This document shows positions 16,502-24,697 of a stretch of 64,000 nucleotides of DNA, piece by piece. The stretch is taken from NCBI GenBank assembly GCA_020638155.1, contig JACKJB010000001.1, positions 1,116,001-1,180,000 of the forward strand, read 5' to 3'. The translations under genes were made by a program, and so were the position numbers. The stretch comes from Rhodospirillales bacterium. GTDB lineage: Bacteria > Pseudomonadota > Alphaproteobacteria > Micavibrionales > Micavibrionaceae. The notes under the pieces are model-generated. The model had not been told where the DNA came from. It was given only the letters and a program-made list of their open reading frames with translations, and did not search any database. The stretch's first letter is position 1; every line of letters starts with the position of its first letter.

Positions 16502-17622
16502 CCTGCCCGCTGGACAATCCGCATTGCCACTTCGGGGCGGACTTTGTCAAAATACTGCAGCAGGTTGAGCATATCCGTGTGATTAACCAGTTTATTCCTG
16601 GACCGCATTCTATGCGTCATCAGGTAAATCCTGGAAAAATCGTTCTTCTGTACCCGGAAGGCCCGGCACGCAATGGCCATGCCTTTCGGGCATGACTGCC
16701 GCAGGAAATCATGGACTTTCTGGGCTGGAATCCCGGTATAGGCTGCAAACTGGGCGATGAAGACCGGGATTTTTCCTTTTTGCAGGGCGTCCATCATCAT
16801 ATCCATATTTAACATGTTGTACGTCGCCTGCTCCTGCGCCAGCATCACCATTTGTTCGGTCGGCATAAATTCAGGCAATCTGCGTGGCGTTGGCTCCACA
16901 AATTCCAGGATCAGCTCGTCAACGGCAGATACGGCCTGCTGCAACTCCTGTCCGGTATTGTAAAACGCGCTGATATAGGCCTTCAACTCGTTCCCGACAT
17001 ACCGGTACAGCTCTTTCGCCAGACTTTCCGGCATTTCAGGCCGCATTAGCAGCGGCTTGGCAATCGCATCGTTGTTCCGGGCCATTTCCCCAAGGATCGC
17101 CATCGCGTGACGCGTCAGGGTCACCCGGTCGTTATTGGACAAGACGACCGCCGTACCAATATCACGGGTATCTGCGAGCACATCGATCACATCGTTATTC
17201 ATCCGTTCCCGCCCGGCAATCGCCTGCCAGTAATCCGGTCCCTGTGATTTAATGATGTAAATCAGGTCAAGATCGCTCAGAACCATGCTTTTGCGCAAGA
17301 CAGGCGCGGCAACGGTAATATCGTCGTTGGCAAGGTGCAAAATCAGGCGCAGCGGCACATGCGGCAGCCCGGCCAGTTTTTCCGCAAGAGCCTGCCGCAG
17401 GTCCCGTTCAGCCTGACGCATCAGGCCGATCAGTACATCGGCGAGCAATTCCTGCTCCTTCGGTTTTAAGTCGCGCTCGAAAAGGTCCGTCACAGCCCGC
17501 GTCAACTCTGCGCGCGCCAGCGGTTTATCCTCCTTGACCAGACTATACAGCTTGTGACTGTCATATAGCCTGACCAAAAGCGGCGTCATATCCGGCAATC
17601 TGTCAAAATCGTTTACGTCCAT
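16498..17622 (-). CDS. DUF2336 domain protein (HEAT-like helical)
   Basis: The 374-aa, nearly all-helical soluble protein matches the pattern of DUF2336 proteins, which are largely alphaproteobacterial. Repeated helical hairpins include RLILHLANDDITVAAPVLRKS and LTRHAMAILGEMARN. The conserved stretch LPESLAKELYRYVGNELKAY-like sequence is present (here MPESLAKELYRYVGNELKAY). Some family members bind regulatory partners; function is not established. It converges with the 104-aa hypothetical gene. Confidence 0.8.
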   Translation of the reverse strand: MDVNDFDRLPDMTPLLVRLYDSHKLYSLVKEDKPLARAELTRAVTDLFERDLKPKEQELLADVLIGLMRQAERDLRQALAEKLAGLPHVPLRLILHLANDDITVAAPVLRKSMVLSDLDLIYIIKSQGPDYWQAIAGRERMNNDVIDVLADTRDIGTAVVLSNNDRVTLTRHAMAILGEMARNNDAIAKPLLMRPEMPESLAKELYRYVGNELKAYISAFYNTGQELQQAVSAVDELILEFVEPTPRRLPEFMPTEQMVMLAQEQATYNMLNMDMMMDALQKGKIPVFIAQFAAYTGIPAQKVHDFLRQSCPKGMAIACRAFRVQKNDFSRIYLMTHRMRSRNKLVNHTDMLNLLQYFDKVRPEVAMRIVQRAG

Positions 17623-17983
17623 TACGCATTCCCTCGTAACAGTTAATTCCCCAATACTGGTACACCTTGTATTACGCCTGTAAGGTTACCGGTGAAACCC
17701 GGCAAGACTTATTATTTTTTTATCATTCAGGAAGATTGTGCCAGAGCAGCGGAATGCCGCACCCAAGACTGGTACTCACTTCCTCCCCACACTTCCCTTA
17801 TAGCGCGAAAGTATTTACATTACGTTAACAACGCCGGAAGCGTAAATTTTTTAACGGTAATATTAATGTCCATAACGGTTTTTTTGATGCCTCAGAAAGC
17901 TTTTCTTAAACTTTCGACTATAAAATGGTAATGTTGGAAACAATAGTTCCTCCAAGCGGGTTCAAAACAAACGGGTAAAGTTC
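17623..17983. other. Divergent intergenic region, 361 bp, no gene
   Basis: This AT-rich region lies between the DUF2336 start and the 88-aa gene. A 79-codon frame (17692-17931) lacks a ribosome site and resembles no protein, so it is not called. Promoters for both flanking genes are presumably here, but no hexamer pair stands out. Confidence 0.5.
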
Positions 17984-18250
17984 ATGGTAGGTCCAGTTAA
18001 TTATGCGGGTGCGCAGCAAACACAGATTGCAAACCCTTTTCAGCAGCAAAATAACCGCCAGGTAGAAGACCAGCGGCAGCAGGAGCAGAGCAGCACCCAG
18101 GCTTCCCAGACCCAGGAAACCGGGGGCGCATCCAATGATACAGGATCGCAAAGCACCGCCGTTCAAACAGCCAGCGCCTCGCAACCCGAGCAGTCCAATG
18201 CTTCCGGGCGCGATCAGGAGCGCGGCAGCCTTCTCGATATTAAAGTTTAA
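17984..18250 (+). CDS. Small low-complexity Gln/Ser-rich protein, 88 aa
   Basis: The protein is dominated by Q, S, T, A and N with a short ordered C-terminal motif (RERGSLLDIKV-like; here RDQERGSLLDIKV). No signal peptide or membrane segment is present. A strong terminator 20 bases after the stop supports a real transcript. The function is unknown. Confidence 0.6.
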   Translation: MVGPVNYAGAQQTQIANPFQQQNNRQVEDQRQQEQSSTQASQTQETGGASNDTGSQSTAVQTASASQPEQSNASGRDQERGSLLDIKV

Positions 18251-18270
18251 AATTTCCCGTTAGGAAAAGA

Positions 18271-18306
18271 AAACGGCGCTCCGTCATTTGAGAGCGCCGT
18301 TTTTCT
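18271..18306 (+). terminator. Intrinsic terminator
   Basis: An 11-bp stem AAACGGCGCTC/GAGCGCCGTTT with a ten-base loop is followed by T5C. It separates the 88-aa gene from kynA. Confidence 0.92.
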
Positions 18307-18342
18307 TGCAGCCCTGCCCGCTTATGATTAAGCTACCGCGTC

Positions 18343-19419
18343 ATGACAGGGAAAAAAGAACCGTGGGATCAATATCACGATTATGAAGGGCTGGATAAAA
18401 TCCTAACCGCCCAGACCATGCGCAGCGCCGAAGCGGGCAATCCTGTGCATGATGAGATGCTGTTTATCATCTTTCACCAGGTCTATGAATTGTGGTTCAA
18501 GCAGATCCTGTTTGAAATGGACGATATCCAGCGCCGCCTTGCCAACGATATTGTCGATGACCGGGATATGCAGCCGATCCTGCAATATCTGAACCGGATC
18601 GTCGTGATCTTCCGCAATATGCTGAATATGATTGATATCCTGGAAACCATGCCGCCGCAGGCCTTTGTCGATTTCCGGCAATATTTAAGCACGGCGTCCG
18701 GCTTTCAGAGCTGGCAGTTCCGGCTGATCGAAGTCCGGCTGGGCTTAAAACGCGAGGACCGCATTCCCGTGTTCCACGCCGATTTCGATCATGATTTGTC
18801 GGAACAGAGCAAAGCCCATATCCGCAATGCGGAAGACGCCCCGTCCCTGTATGACCAGATCGACCGCTGGCTTTCCCGGACCCCCTTTACCGAATGGCAG
18901 GATTACAAATTCTGGGAAGAATATCGCGGCGCGGTCTATAAAATGTTCGATGATAAAGCCGCGCAGCACCCGCAGGACAAAGACGAGATCGAGCGCGGCC
19001 GTCACAAGTTCGACAGTATTTTCGATGAAAACAAACACGCCGACGCCCAAAAGCAGGGGACGTGGCGGATGTCTCTGAAAGCGCTACAGGCCGCGCTGTT
19101 TATCAACATTTACAGCAATGAGCCTATCCTGCAAGGCCCGGCGCAGCTTTTGAACAGCATTACCGATATTGACGAGCTGCTGGCCCGCTGGCGTTACCGC
19201 CATGCCCTTATGGTCCAGCGCATGGTCGGCATGGGTGCCGGAACCGGTGGATCGTCGGGCTACGGCTACCTGATGGAGACGCTCCAGAAACACCGGATCT
19301 TCACCGACCTGTTCGCCCTGTCCAGCTACCTGATCCCCTCACAGGCCCTGCCGCCCCTGCCCGAGCAGATCAGCCGGGAAATGGGATACCGCTACAAAGC
19401 CCAGGAAGACGCAGCCTAG
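18343..19419 (+). CDS. kynA: Tryptophan 2,3-dioxygenase
   Basis: This cytosolic heme enzyme converts L-tryptophan to N-formylkynurenine, the first step of the kynurenine pathway. DEMLFIIFHQVYELWFKQ (distal-side residues) is near position 40. The C-terminal region has RYRHALMVQRMVG and GTGGSSGYGYL, matching the heme-His and substrate loop of the family. At 358 aa it is longer than the typical 280-aa bacterial enzyme; the extra length is in the middle (about residues 155-245). No kynB/kynU neighbour is present. Its stop overlaps the convergent secreted-protein gene by 4 bases. Confidence 0.92.
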   Translation: MTGKKEPWDQYHDYEGLDKILTAQTMRSAEAGNPVHDEMLFIIFHQVYELWFKQILFEMDDIQRRLANDIVDDRDMQPILQYLNRIVVIFRNMLNMIDILETMPPQAFVDFRQYLSTASGFQSWQFRLIEVRLGLKREDRIPVFHADFDHDLSEQSKAHIRNAEDAPSLYDQIDRWLSRTPFTEWQDYKFWEEYRGAVYKMFDDKAAQHPQDKDEIERGRHKFDSIFDENKHADAQKQGTWRMSLKALQAALFINIYSNEPILQGPAQLLNSITDIDELLARWRYRHALMVQRMVGMGAGTGGSSGYGYLMETLQKHRIFTDLFALSSYLIPSQALPPLPEQISREMGYRYKAQEDAA

Positions 19420-19961
19420 AACATCTTACATTCAGGAACGGAACCGATTACCTCGTGGTTAAAGCTTAAATCATGCTTTTTCCCGGTCCATGTGTGCGTT
19501 GCCCGGACCTGCAACGGTTCGGCAACATATCTGTTATCCGTGGGCTGCCTGCTGTAACTGATGTCGGACCAGGTCTCCAGAGACGTATCGCCAATATCGC
19601 TGGCAAAACTGCTATTGGCGGTGATAGTCAGGACACCTTTAACCGGCATGGTCTGTTTCCCGCCGCGCCTCAAAACCGTCATCGGCGTGGCCGGTGTTTC
19701 GCAATGCGCCACCAGCTGGCCGTTGCGGCGATCAAAACGGCAGGCCATATCGTCTTCCAGCACCAAACGCTCCAGGCGGTATTCATTAAAGTCCGCTGAA
19801 TAAAACAGGTTGTAACGGCCATTATCGCGCTGTTCCAGCACAAGGCTCAGATCCCCGTATTTGCTTGTGCAGTCCACTTTGGCGGGTTTGATGTCATCCG
19901 CCGCAAAGGACGTGGATGCCGCTAAAACAAAGGCTATGGCGGCGCTATGACGCGTTTTCAT
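19416..19961 (-). CDS. Secreted hypothetical protein, 181 aa
   Basis: Not recognised. The start at 19961 gives a signal peptide (MKTRHSAAIAFVLAASTSFA) with a GGGG ribosome site upstream; the longer frame to 20024 is not needed. The mature part is beta-rich with four cysteines (DCTSK, MACRF, AHCET, PECKMF), suggesting two disulfides in the periplasm. Confidence 0.75.
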   Translation of the reverse strand: MKTRHSAAIAFVLAASTSFAADDIKPAKVDCTSKYGDLSLVLEQRDNGRYNLFYSADFNEYRLERLVLEDDMACRFDRRNGQLVAHCETPATPMTVLRRGGKQTMPVKGVLTITANSSFASDIGDTSLETWSDISYSRQPTDNRYVAEPLQVRATHTWTGKKHDLSFNHEVIGSVPECKMF

Positions 19962-20037
19962 GGTAAACCCCCTTATTCCTGTTTGATATCCCCTTTTGAT
20001 AGGCGGAAACAAAAAATATGTCAAAAGCGTTTTTTAT

Positions 20038-20066
20038 TTGCATCGACATATAAAGTTATGTTAAAT
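20038..20066 (+). promoter_or_regulatory. Candidate sigma-70 promoter for the DUF120-like pair
   Basis: TTGCAT and TTAAAT are separated by 17 bases, 38 bases upstream of the first ATG, in an AT-rich gap. Confidence 0.4.
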
Positions 20067-20103
20067 AATGGCAGTTTTTTATTATGACAAAGGATAACAG
20101 CCC

Positions 20104-20694
20104 ATGGCCCGCTTACTTGATCGCATTCTTGGTTCCAGAGAAACCACACAAGATAATACCCCGTCTTTCTCCACGAAAGGCCGCCTGTCCCTGACATTTA
20201 AATGTGTCGTCCAGGACGGTGAAGGTGCTTTTAGCCGGATGGTTTTCCCCGGCCGGAAAGACGTTCCCGATGCCCCGGAAGACTGGCCTGGCCCGAAGCA
20301 GATGCAGCCCGGCTCATTAAATTGCCGTGTTGTCGAGTTCCCGGACGATTTCTATGATCTGGTCGGCGAAGGCGACCGCATTGCAGCGCTGGATACCGGA
20401 CACTTTGAACCGGAATTTCGTATCCCCCGCGAACTGATTAAAAACAACCGTGTCGGGCCTTATGCGCCGGATCACAACCCGGACATGGGTATCGCCCAGG
20501 TCTGGCGCTGTGCCGTGCGCAATGATGATACGGGTGAAGAATTCGACGCCTGGCACTCCCGCCGGATTGACGGCACTTACCCGCCGTTCCACAAAATCAT
20601 CGAACTGATGGCCGACCGCAAGTTACGTGATGCGCACAAACTTGAAAACGGCACTAACCTGACCATCACGATGTACAGCAAAGCACAGCTATAA
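20104..20694 (+). CDS. DUF120/CTP-dependent riboflavin kinase-like small protein, copy 1
   Basis: The 196-aa protein is paralogous along its whole length to the next gene. Motif order recalls archaeal-type RibK (DUF120): RLSLTFKCVVQDGEGAFSR, then WPGPKQMQPGSLNCRV (compare the PGTLN loop), then VWRCAV, and near the C-terminus IIELMADRKLRDAHKLENG (compare EIIAP..LR..L.L.DGD). This suggests a cradle-loop barrel that may bind a nucleotide or flavin. It is a remote-homology inference made by eye; activity is not claimed. A 25-residue N-terminal extension is absent from copy 2. The gap to the next gene is 1 base, so the two are co-translated. Confidence 0.65.
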   Translation: MARLLDRILGSRETTQDNTPSFSTKGRLSLTFKCVVQDGEGAFSRMVFPGRKDVPDAPEDWPGPKQMQPGSLNCRVVEFPDDFYDLVGEGDRIAALDTGHFEPEFRIPRELIKNNRVGPYAPDHNPDMGIAQVWRCAVRNDDTGEEFDAWHSRRIDGTYPPFHKIIELMADRKLRDAHKLENGTNLTITMYSKAQL

Positions 20695-20695
20695 C

Positions 20696-21205
20696 ATGCC
20701 TGTCCCGGACCGCCTTTCCCTGATCTTCAAAGGAACCGTTGAAGACGGTCTGGGACGCTACAGCAGCCTGCGGTTTCCCGGATCACAGGAAATCAACGGC
20801 GCCCCGAAAGACTGGCCCGGCCCCAAACAGATGACACCCGGCTCCCTGAATTGCCACGTCACTGACTTTGCCGCCAATTTTAAAACTGCCGTGGAAAAAG
20901 GTATGGCTGTGCTCCAGCTTGACCATGACCTGCTACGGCCCGCTTTCACGGTGCCTGCTGACCTTATCAAAAATAACAGCCTCCGGCCGGCCCCTGGCAT
21001 GCACCCACGTCGTGGTGATGCAAATGTCTGGCGCTGCGCGGTGGAAAATTTAGAATCCGGTATATCGTTTGATGCCTGGCTGGTTCGCCGGATCGGCTCT
21101 GCCTATAGCGATATAATTGAACTCATGTCATCACAGAAATTACGACCGGCCTACGACCTGGAATCAGGAACCCCGATAAAAGTCACGGCTTTTGCAGGGC
21201 CTTAG
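20696..21205 (+). CDS. DUF120/CTP-dependent riboflavin kinase-like small protein, copy 2
   Basis: This 169-aa tandem paralogue of the preceding gene shares WPGPKQMTPGSLNCHV, IKNN, NVWRCAVEN, FDAWLVRRI and DIIELMSSQKLRPAYDLESG. The same DUF120-like pattern is seen. It starts one base after the stop of copy 1 and ends 6 bases before the convergent amn gene. The conservation of the PGSLN and IIELM..KLR blocks in both copies marks the likely functional site. Confidence 0.65.
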   Translation: MPVPDRLSLIFKGTVEDGLGRYSSLRFPGSQEINGAPKDWPGPKQMTPGSLNCHVTDFAANFKTAVEKGMAVLQLDHDLLRPAFTVPADLIKNNSLRPAPGMHPRRGDANVWRCAVENLESGISFDAWLVRRIGSAYSDIIELMSSQKLRPAYDLESGTPIKVTAFAGP

Positions 21206-21211
21206 AATTCC

Positions 21212-22723
21212 CTAAAGAAACGCCACTTCGTTAAAGCTGCGCAGCTTCCGGCTGTGCAGGCGTTCATTGCCTATCCCGCGGAGCAGTTCCATGGTTTTCA
21301 AGCCGATTTTCAAGTGCTGGTCAACCCGTTCACGGTAGAAGCTGTCGGCCATACCGGGCAGTTTGGGCTGGCCGTGCAGCGGTTTATCCGACACGCACAG
21401 CAAGGTCCCATACGGTACGCGGAAACGGAAGCCGTTGGCCGCAATCGTGCCTGACTCCATTTCAAGGGCGATCGCCCTGCTCTGGCTCAGGCGTAGATTT
21501 TGGCGGATCATCGGCTGCAATTCCCAGTTCCGGTCATCAATTGTCGCAACCGTCCCGGTCCGCATGATCTTCTTCAGGTCATAGCCCTGGAAGCCCGTGA
21601 TCTTGGCTACAGCCTCTTCCAGTGCCAGCTGGATTTCGGCCAGCGCCGGAATAGGAATACTGATCGGAAGATCCCCGTCGAGGACGTGATCTTCGCGCAG
21701 ATAGGCATGCGCCAGCACGTAATCTCCGAGGCTCTGTGAATTTCGCAGGCCTGCGCAATGTCCCAGCATCAGCCACGTATGCGGGCGCAGGACAGCAATA
21801 TGATCGGTGATCGTTTTGGCGTTGGACGGCCCGACGCCGATATTGACCATCGTAATCCCGTTGCCGTCAGCGCGTTTCAGGTGAAACGCGGGCATTTGCG
21901 GCATCCGGTTCAGCGGCGTACCCTTATCGTCTTTTTCCGGGTTGTCTTTCAGGTTCTTGTTTGCGGTGATCCTGTTACCCGGCTCGACGAACGCCGTATA
22001 TTCGCAGCGCTCCGCCTTGAGCTGCGGATCATCGGTCTGGGTCATGATATCCCGGCAAATCCGGGTAAATTCATCGATATAAAACTGGTAATTGGTGAAA
22101 ATCACGAAATTCTGGAAGTGCCTTGCCGTCGCCCCGCAATAATGACGCAGCCGCATAATGCTGAGATCCGTGCGCGGCGCGGTAAACAGCGACAACGGCG
22201 ATGGCTGGCCCGGTTCGACTATGTACGTATTATTCGCGACCTCGTCATCCAGCCCGTTCAGATCCGGCATATCAAAGCAGGCATGCAGCGCCTTGATCTT
22301 GTCGTTATCCAGATCGCCTTCCAGGTGATAATCCTCGGACAGCGCATAATGCAGCGGGATCGGCTGATCGCTTACCCCGATCTCAACCGGGCAGTCATGA
22401 TTGAGCAGCAGCAGCCTGAGCTGGTCTTTCAGATAGTGATCGAAAATATCGGCCGGGCGCGTCACCGTGGTCGCGTAGCTGCCGGGCTTTGCGACAAAGC
22501 CGTAAGACAGGCGCGTATCCGTCCGGGTTACGACTTTGGGGTCGATACGGATATAGGGGTAACACGCCGAAATCCTGCCGCTATTGGCGCGGCCGCTGGA
22601 GAACTCTTCGAAGCAGTCGCGCAAATACTCGACATGAGTCTGATATATCTCGCAGATATAATTATAGGCGCCCTGCGCGTCTTTGAATTTCTTCGGCCTG
22701 AATTGTTTAAGGGACTTTACCAT
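21212..22723 (-). CDS. amn: AMP nucleosidase
   Basis: The enzyme hydrolyses AMP to adenine and ribose 5-phosphate and so lowers the adenylate pool. The 503-aa length matches the two-domain bacterial Amn. The N-terminal regulatory domain covers about residues 15-230. The C-terminal phosphorylase-like catalytic domain has NIGVGPSNAKTITDH, MLGHCAGLR, ALEMESGTIAANGFRFRVPYG and CVSDKPLHG, including the catalytic Asp. The start at 22723 (MVKSLKQF) has no competitor. It converges with the DUF120-like pair. Confidence 0.95.
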   Translation of the reverse strand: MVKSLKQFRPKKFKDAQGAYNYICEIYQTHVEYLRDCFEEFSSGRANSGRISACYPYIRIDPKVVTRTDTRLSYGFVAKPGSYATTVTRPADIFDHYLKDQLRLLLLNHDCPVEIGVSDQPIPLHYALSEDYHLEGDLDNDKIKALHACFDMPDLNGLDDEVANNTYIVEPGQPSPLSLFTAPRTDLSIMRLRHYCGATARHFQNFVIFTNYQFYIDEFTRICRDIMTQTDDPQLKAERCEYTAFVEPGNRITANKNLKDNPEKDDKGTPLNRMPQMPAFHLKRADGNGITMVNIGVGPSNAKTITDHIAVLRPHTWLMLGHCAGLRNSQSLGDYVLAHAYLREDHVLDGDLPISIPIPALAEIQLALEEAVAKITGFQGYDLKKIMRTGTVATIDDRNWELQPMIRQNLRLSQSRAIALEMESGTIAANGFRFRVPYGTLLCVSDKPLHGQPKLPGMADSFYRERVDQHLKIGLKTMELLRGIGNERLHSRKLRSFNEVAFL

Positions 22724-22770
22724 TCGTCTATGATGGATGATTTTCTGTTAATTTTCAATTAATTATAAGA

Positions 22771-24567
22771 TTATTCTGCGGCTTCAGCATCACCGATAAA
22801 GCCACCGGACTGCAGCGCCCACAACCGGGCGTAATGGCCGTCTTTTTTCAGCAATTCGTCATGTGTGCCGTCCTCCACAATCTGTCCCTTTTCAAGCACG
22901 ATCAGGCGGTCGAGATGCGAGATCGTGGACAGACGGTGGGCGATCGCGACAACGGTTTTGCCTTCCATCAGGTCGGCAAGGCTCGCCTGGATCAGGCGTT
23001 CAGACTCGCTGTCGAGCGCCGACGTCGCTTCATCCAGCACCAGGATCGGGGCATTCTTCAGGATCGCGCGGGCAATGGCTATCCGCTGGCGCTGGCCGCC
23101 GGAGAGCTTCAGGCCGCGCTCCCCGACCATGGTGTCATACCGGTTCGGCAGTTCATTGATAAACTCGTCGGCATGCGCCTTGCGGGCCGCTTCGATAACG
23201 TCCTCATCGGTGGCATCAAGGCAGCCATAGCGAATATTATCCATCAGCGAGCGGTGAAACAGCGAGGTATCCTGCGGAATGACAGAAATCACTTCGCGCA
23301 GGCTGTCCTGCGTCACGTCGAGGATGTTCTGACCGTCAATGGTGATCGCCCCCTGTTCGGCCTCGTAAAACCGCAACAGCAGGCTGACAAGCGTACTCTT
23401 GCCCGCTCCGGACGACCCCACCAGCCCGACTTTCTGCCCGGCGGGGATATCAAGGCTCAGCCCCGTGATAACGGATTTATCCTGCGCGCCCTTATAGCTG
23501 AACTCCACATCGTCGAACCGGATCCGGCCTTCGGTGACGCACAGCGCTTTGGCGGTGTCATCATCGCTGATTTCATGGCCGCGCATGATAGTGTTGATCC
23601 CGTCACGGATCTGGCCGACATACTCCATAAAGCCCTGCAAGCTCCAGGTCAGGTGGCGGGCGTTATTACTCAGAACCAAGACCAGGGTAAAAAGGTAGCT
23701 GATGGTGGCAAGATCGATATGCCCCGCTTCGTAACTGCGGATCGCGAAGAAGACGCTACCGGTAATCAGGGCTATCGTCAGGATAAAATGCGTCCAGTGG
23801 ATCGCTTCGCCCCACAGGCCGTATTTAAACACGGCCTTTTCTTCTTCCTGCATCAGGCCTTTTAACAAATGCTGTTCGTAATCGGCATGTGCGTAAGCCT
23901 TGAGTGAAAAGATGTTCGCTACGGAATCAATAATCTTTCCGGTAATCTGGGCCCGTTCCTTGGATACCCGTTCGATCCAGTACACGCGCGGAATGGTCAG
24001 GCCGCAGATAAACGCAATATATACAGTGCCCCAAACCGCAATAATCACGCCGAGCGGCCAATACACCATCCCGACCGTCACGGCACTGGCACAGAACAGG
24101 ATCAGAAGCCCGATAAAATCAAACAGCAGCGTCCAGGTCGCCATCGCCATCCCCTGCGTCACATCATGGATCTTCGCGCCCAGCGCCCCGCTATGGCGGT
24201 TAGAGAAGTAATCCATACTGTGCCCCATTAAATGCTCGAACAGCCAGATACGCGGGCGGCGGCGGATAATCCGGGCGAGGAACAGCAGGATCGTGCCGCT
24301 GATCCGGCTAAAAACCATCATCCCCACCGACAGGGCGATCAGCAGCATAAACGGGTCATGCAGGCTGTCCCACAACGGTCCCGTTGCAGGGTCATGCGCT
24401 TCTGCCGCGCCAACGATTTGCTTCACCGCATAAGGCATCAGCACCAGCAAACTGGCCTGCACGATCTCGCAGACCAATATCCCGATCATCATCCAGGGAT
24501 ACTGCCAAAAGGATTTCCAGTAGAACTGGAACGGCCTGATGATTAAATCTTCCGGTTTATCGTTCAT
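22771..24567 (-). CDS. ABC exporter, fused membrane and ATPase domains (MsbA/multidrug type)
   Basis: Six membrane helices span residues 20-310. An ATPase domain follows with Walker A GSSGAGKST, signature LSGGQRQR and Walker B ILVLDEATSALD. The start at 24567 (MNDKPEDL) is preferred over the longer frame to 24618. Exported substrate is unknown. The C-terminus HYARLWALQSGGFIG is closely matched by a gene remnant at 27591-27647, so a second, related exporter once stood nearby. It is divergent from the TPR/ATP-grasp gene. Confidence 0.92.
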   Translation of the reverse strand: MNDKPEDLIIRPFQFYWKSFWQYPWMMIGILVCEIVQASLLVLMPYAVKQIVGAAEAHDPATGPLWDSLHDPFMLLIALSVGMMVFSRISGTILLFLARIIRRRPRIWLFEHLMGHSMDYFSNRHSGALGAKIHDVTQGMAMATWTLLFDFIGLLILFCASAVTVGMVYWPLGVIIAVWGTVYIAFICGLTIPRVYWIERVSKERAQITGKIIDSVANIFSLKAYAHADYEQHLLKGLMQEEEKAVFKYGLWGEAIHWTHFILTIALITGSVFFAIRSYEAGHIDLATISYLFTLVLVLSNNARHLTWSLQGFMEYVGQIRDGINTIMRGHEISDDDTAKALCVTEGRIRFDDVEFSYKGAQDKSVITGLSLDIPAGQKVGLVGSSGAGKSTLVSLLLRFYEAEQGAITIDGQNILDVTQDSLREVISVIPQDTSLFHRSLMDNIRYGCLDATDEDVIEAARKAHADEFINELPNRYDTMVGERGLKLSGGQRQRIAIARAILKNAPILVLDEATSALDSESERLIQASLADLMEGKTVVAIAHRLSTISHLDRLIVLEKGQIVEDGTHDELLKKDGHYARLWALQSGGFIGDAEAAE

Positions 24568-24697
24568 TTTTATGATTCCTGACCCAGACAGTATCGCGGT
24601 TAAGGCCGAACGACGCAAGATTGCACCTGTTTTTCCGCTGAAGCTTTTTTATTGCGCCCCGATCTATTATTATGTTAAAAAATTCATCGAGGTTATT

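Noticed and set aside
17692..17931. 79-codon frame in the DUF2336 upstream gap
   Set aside because: No ribosome site, and its composition is not protein-like.
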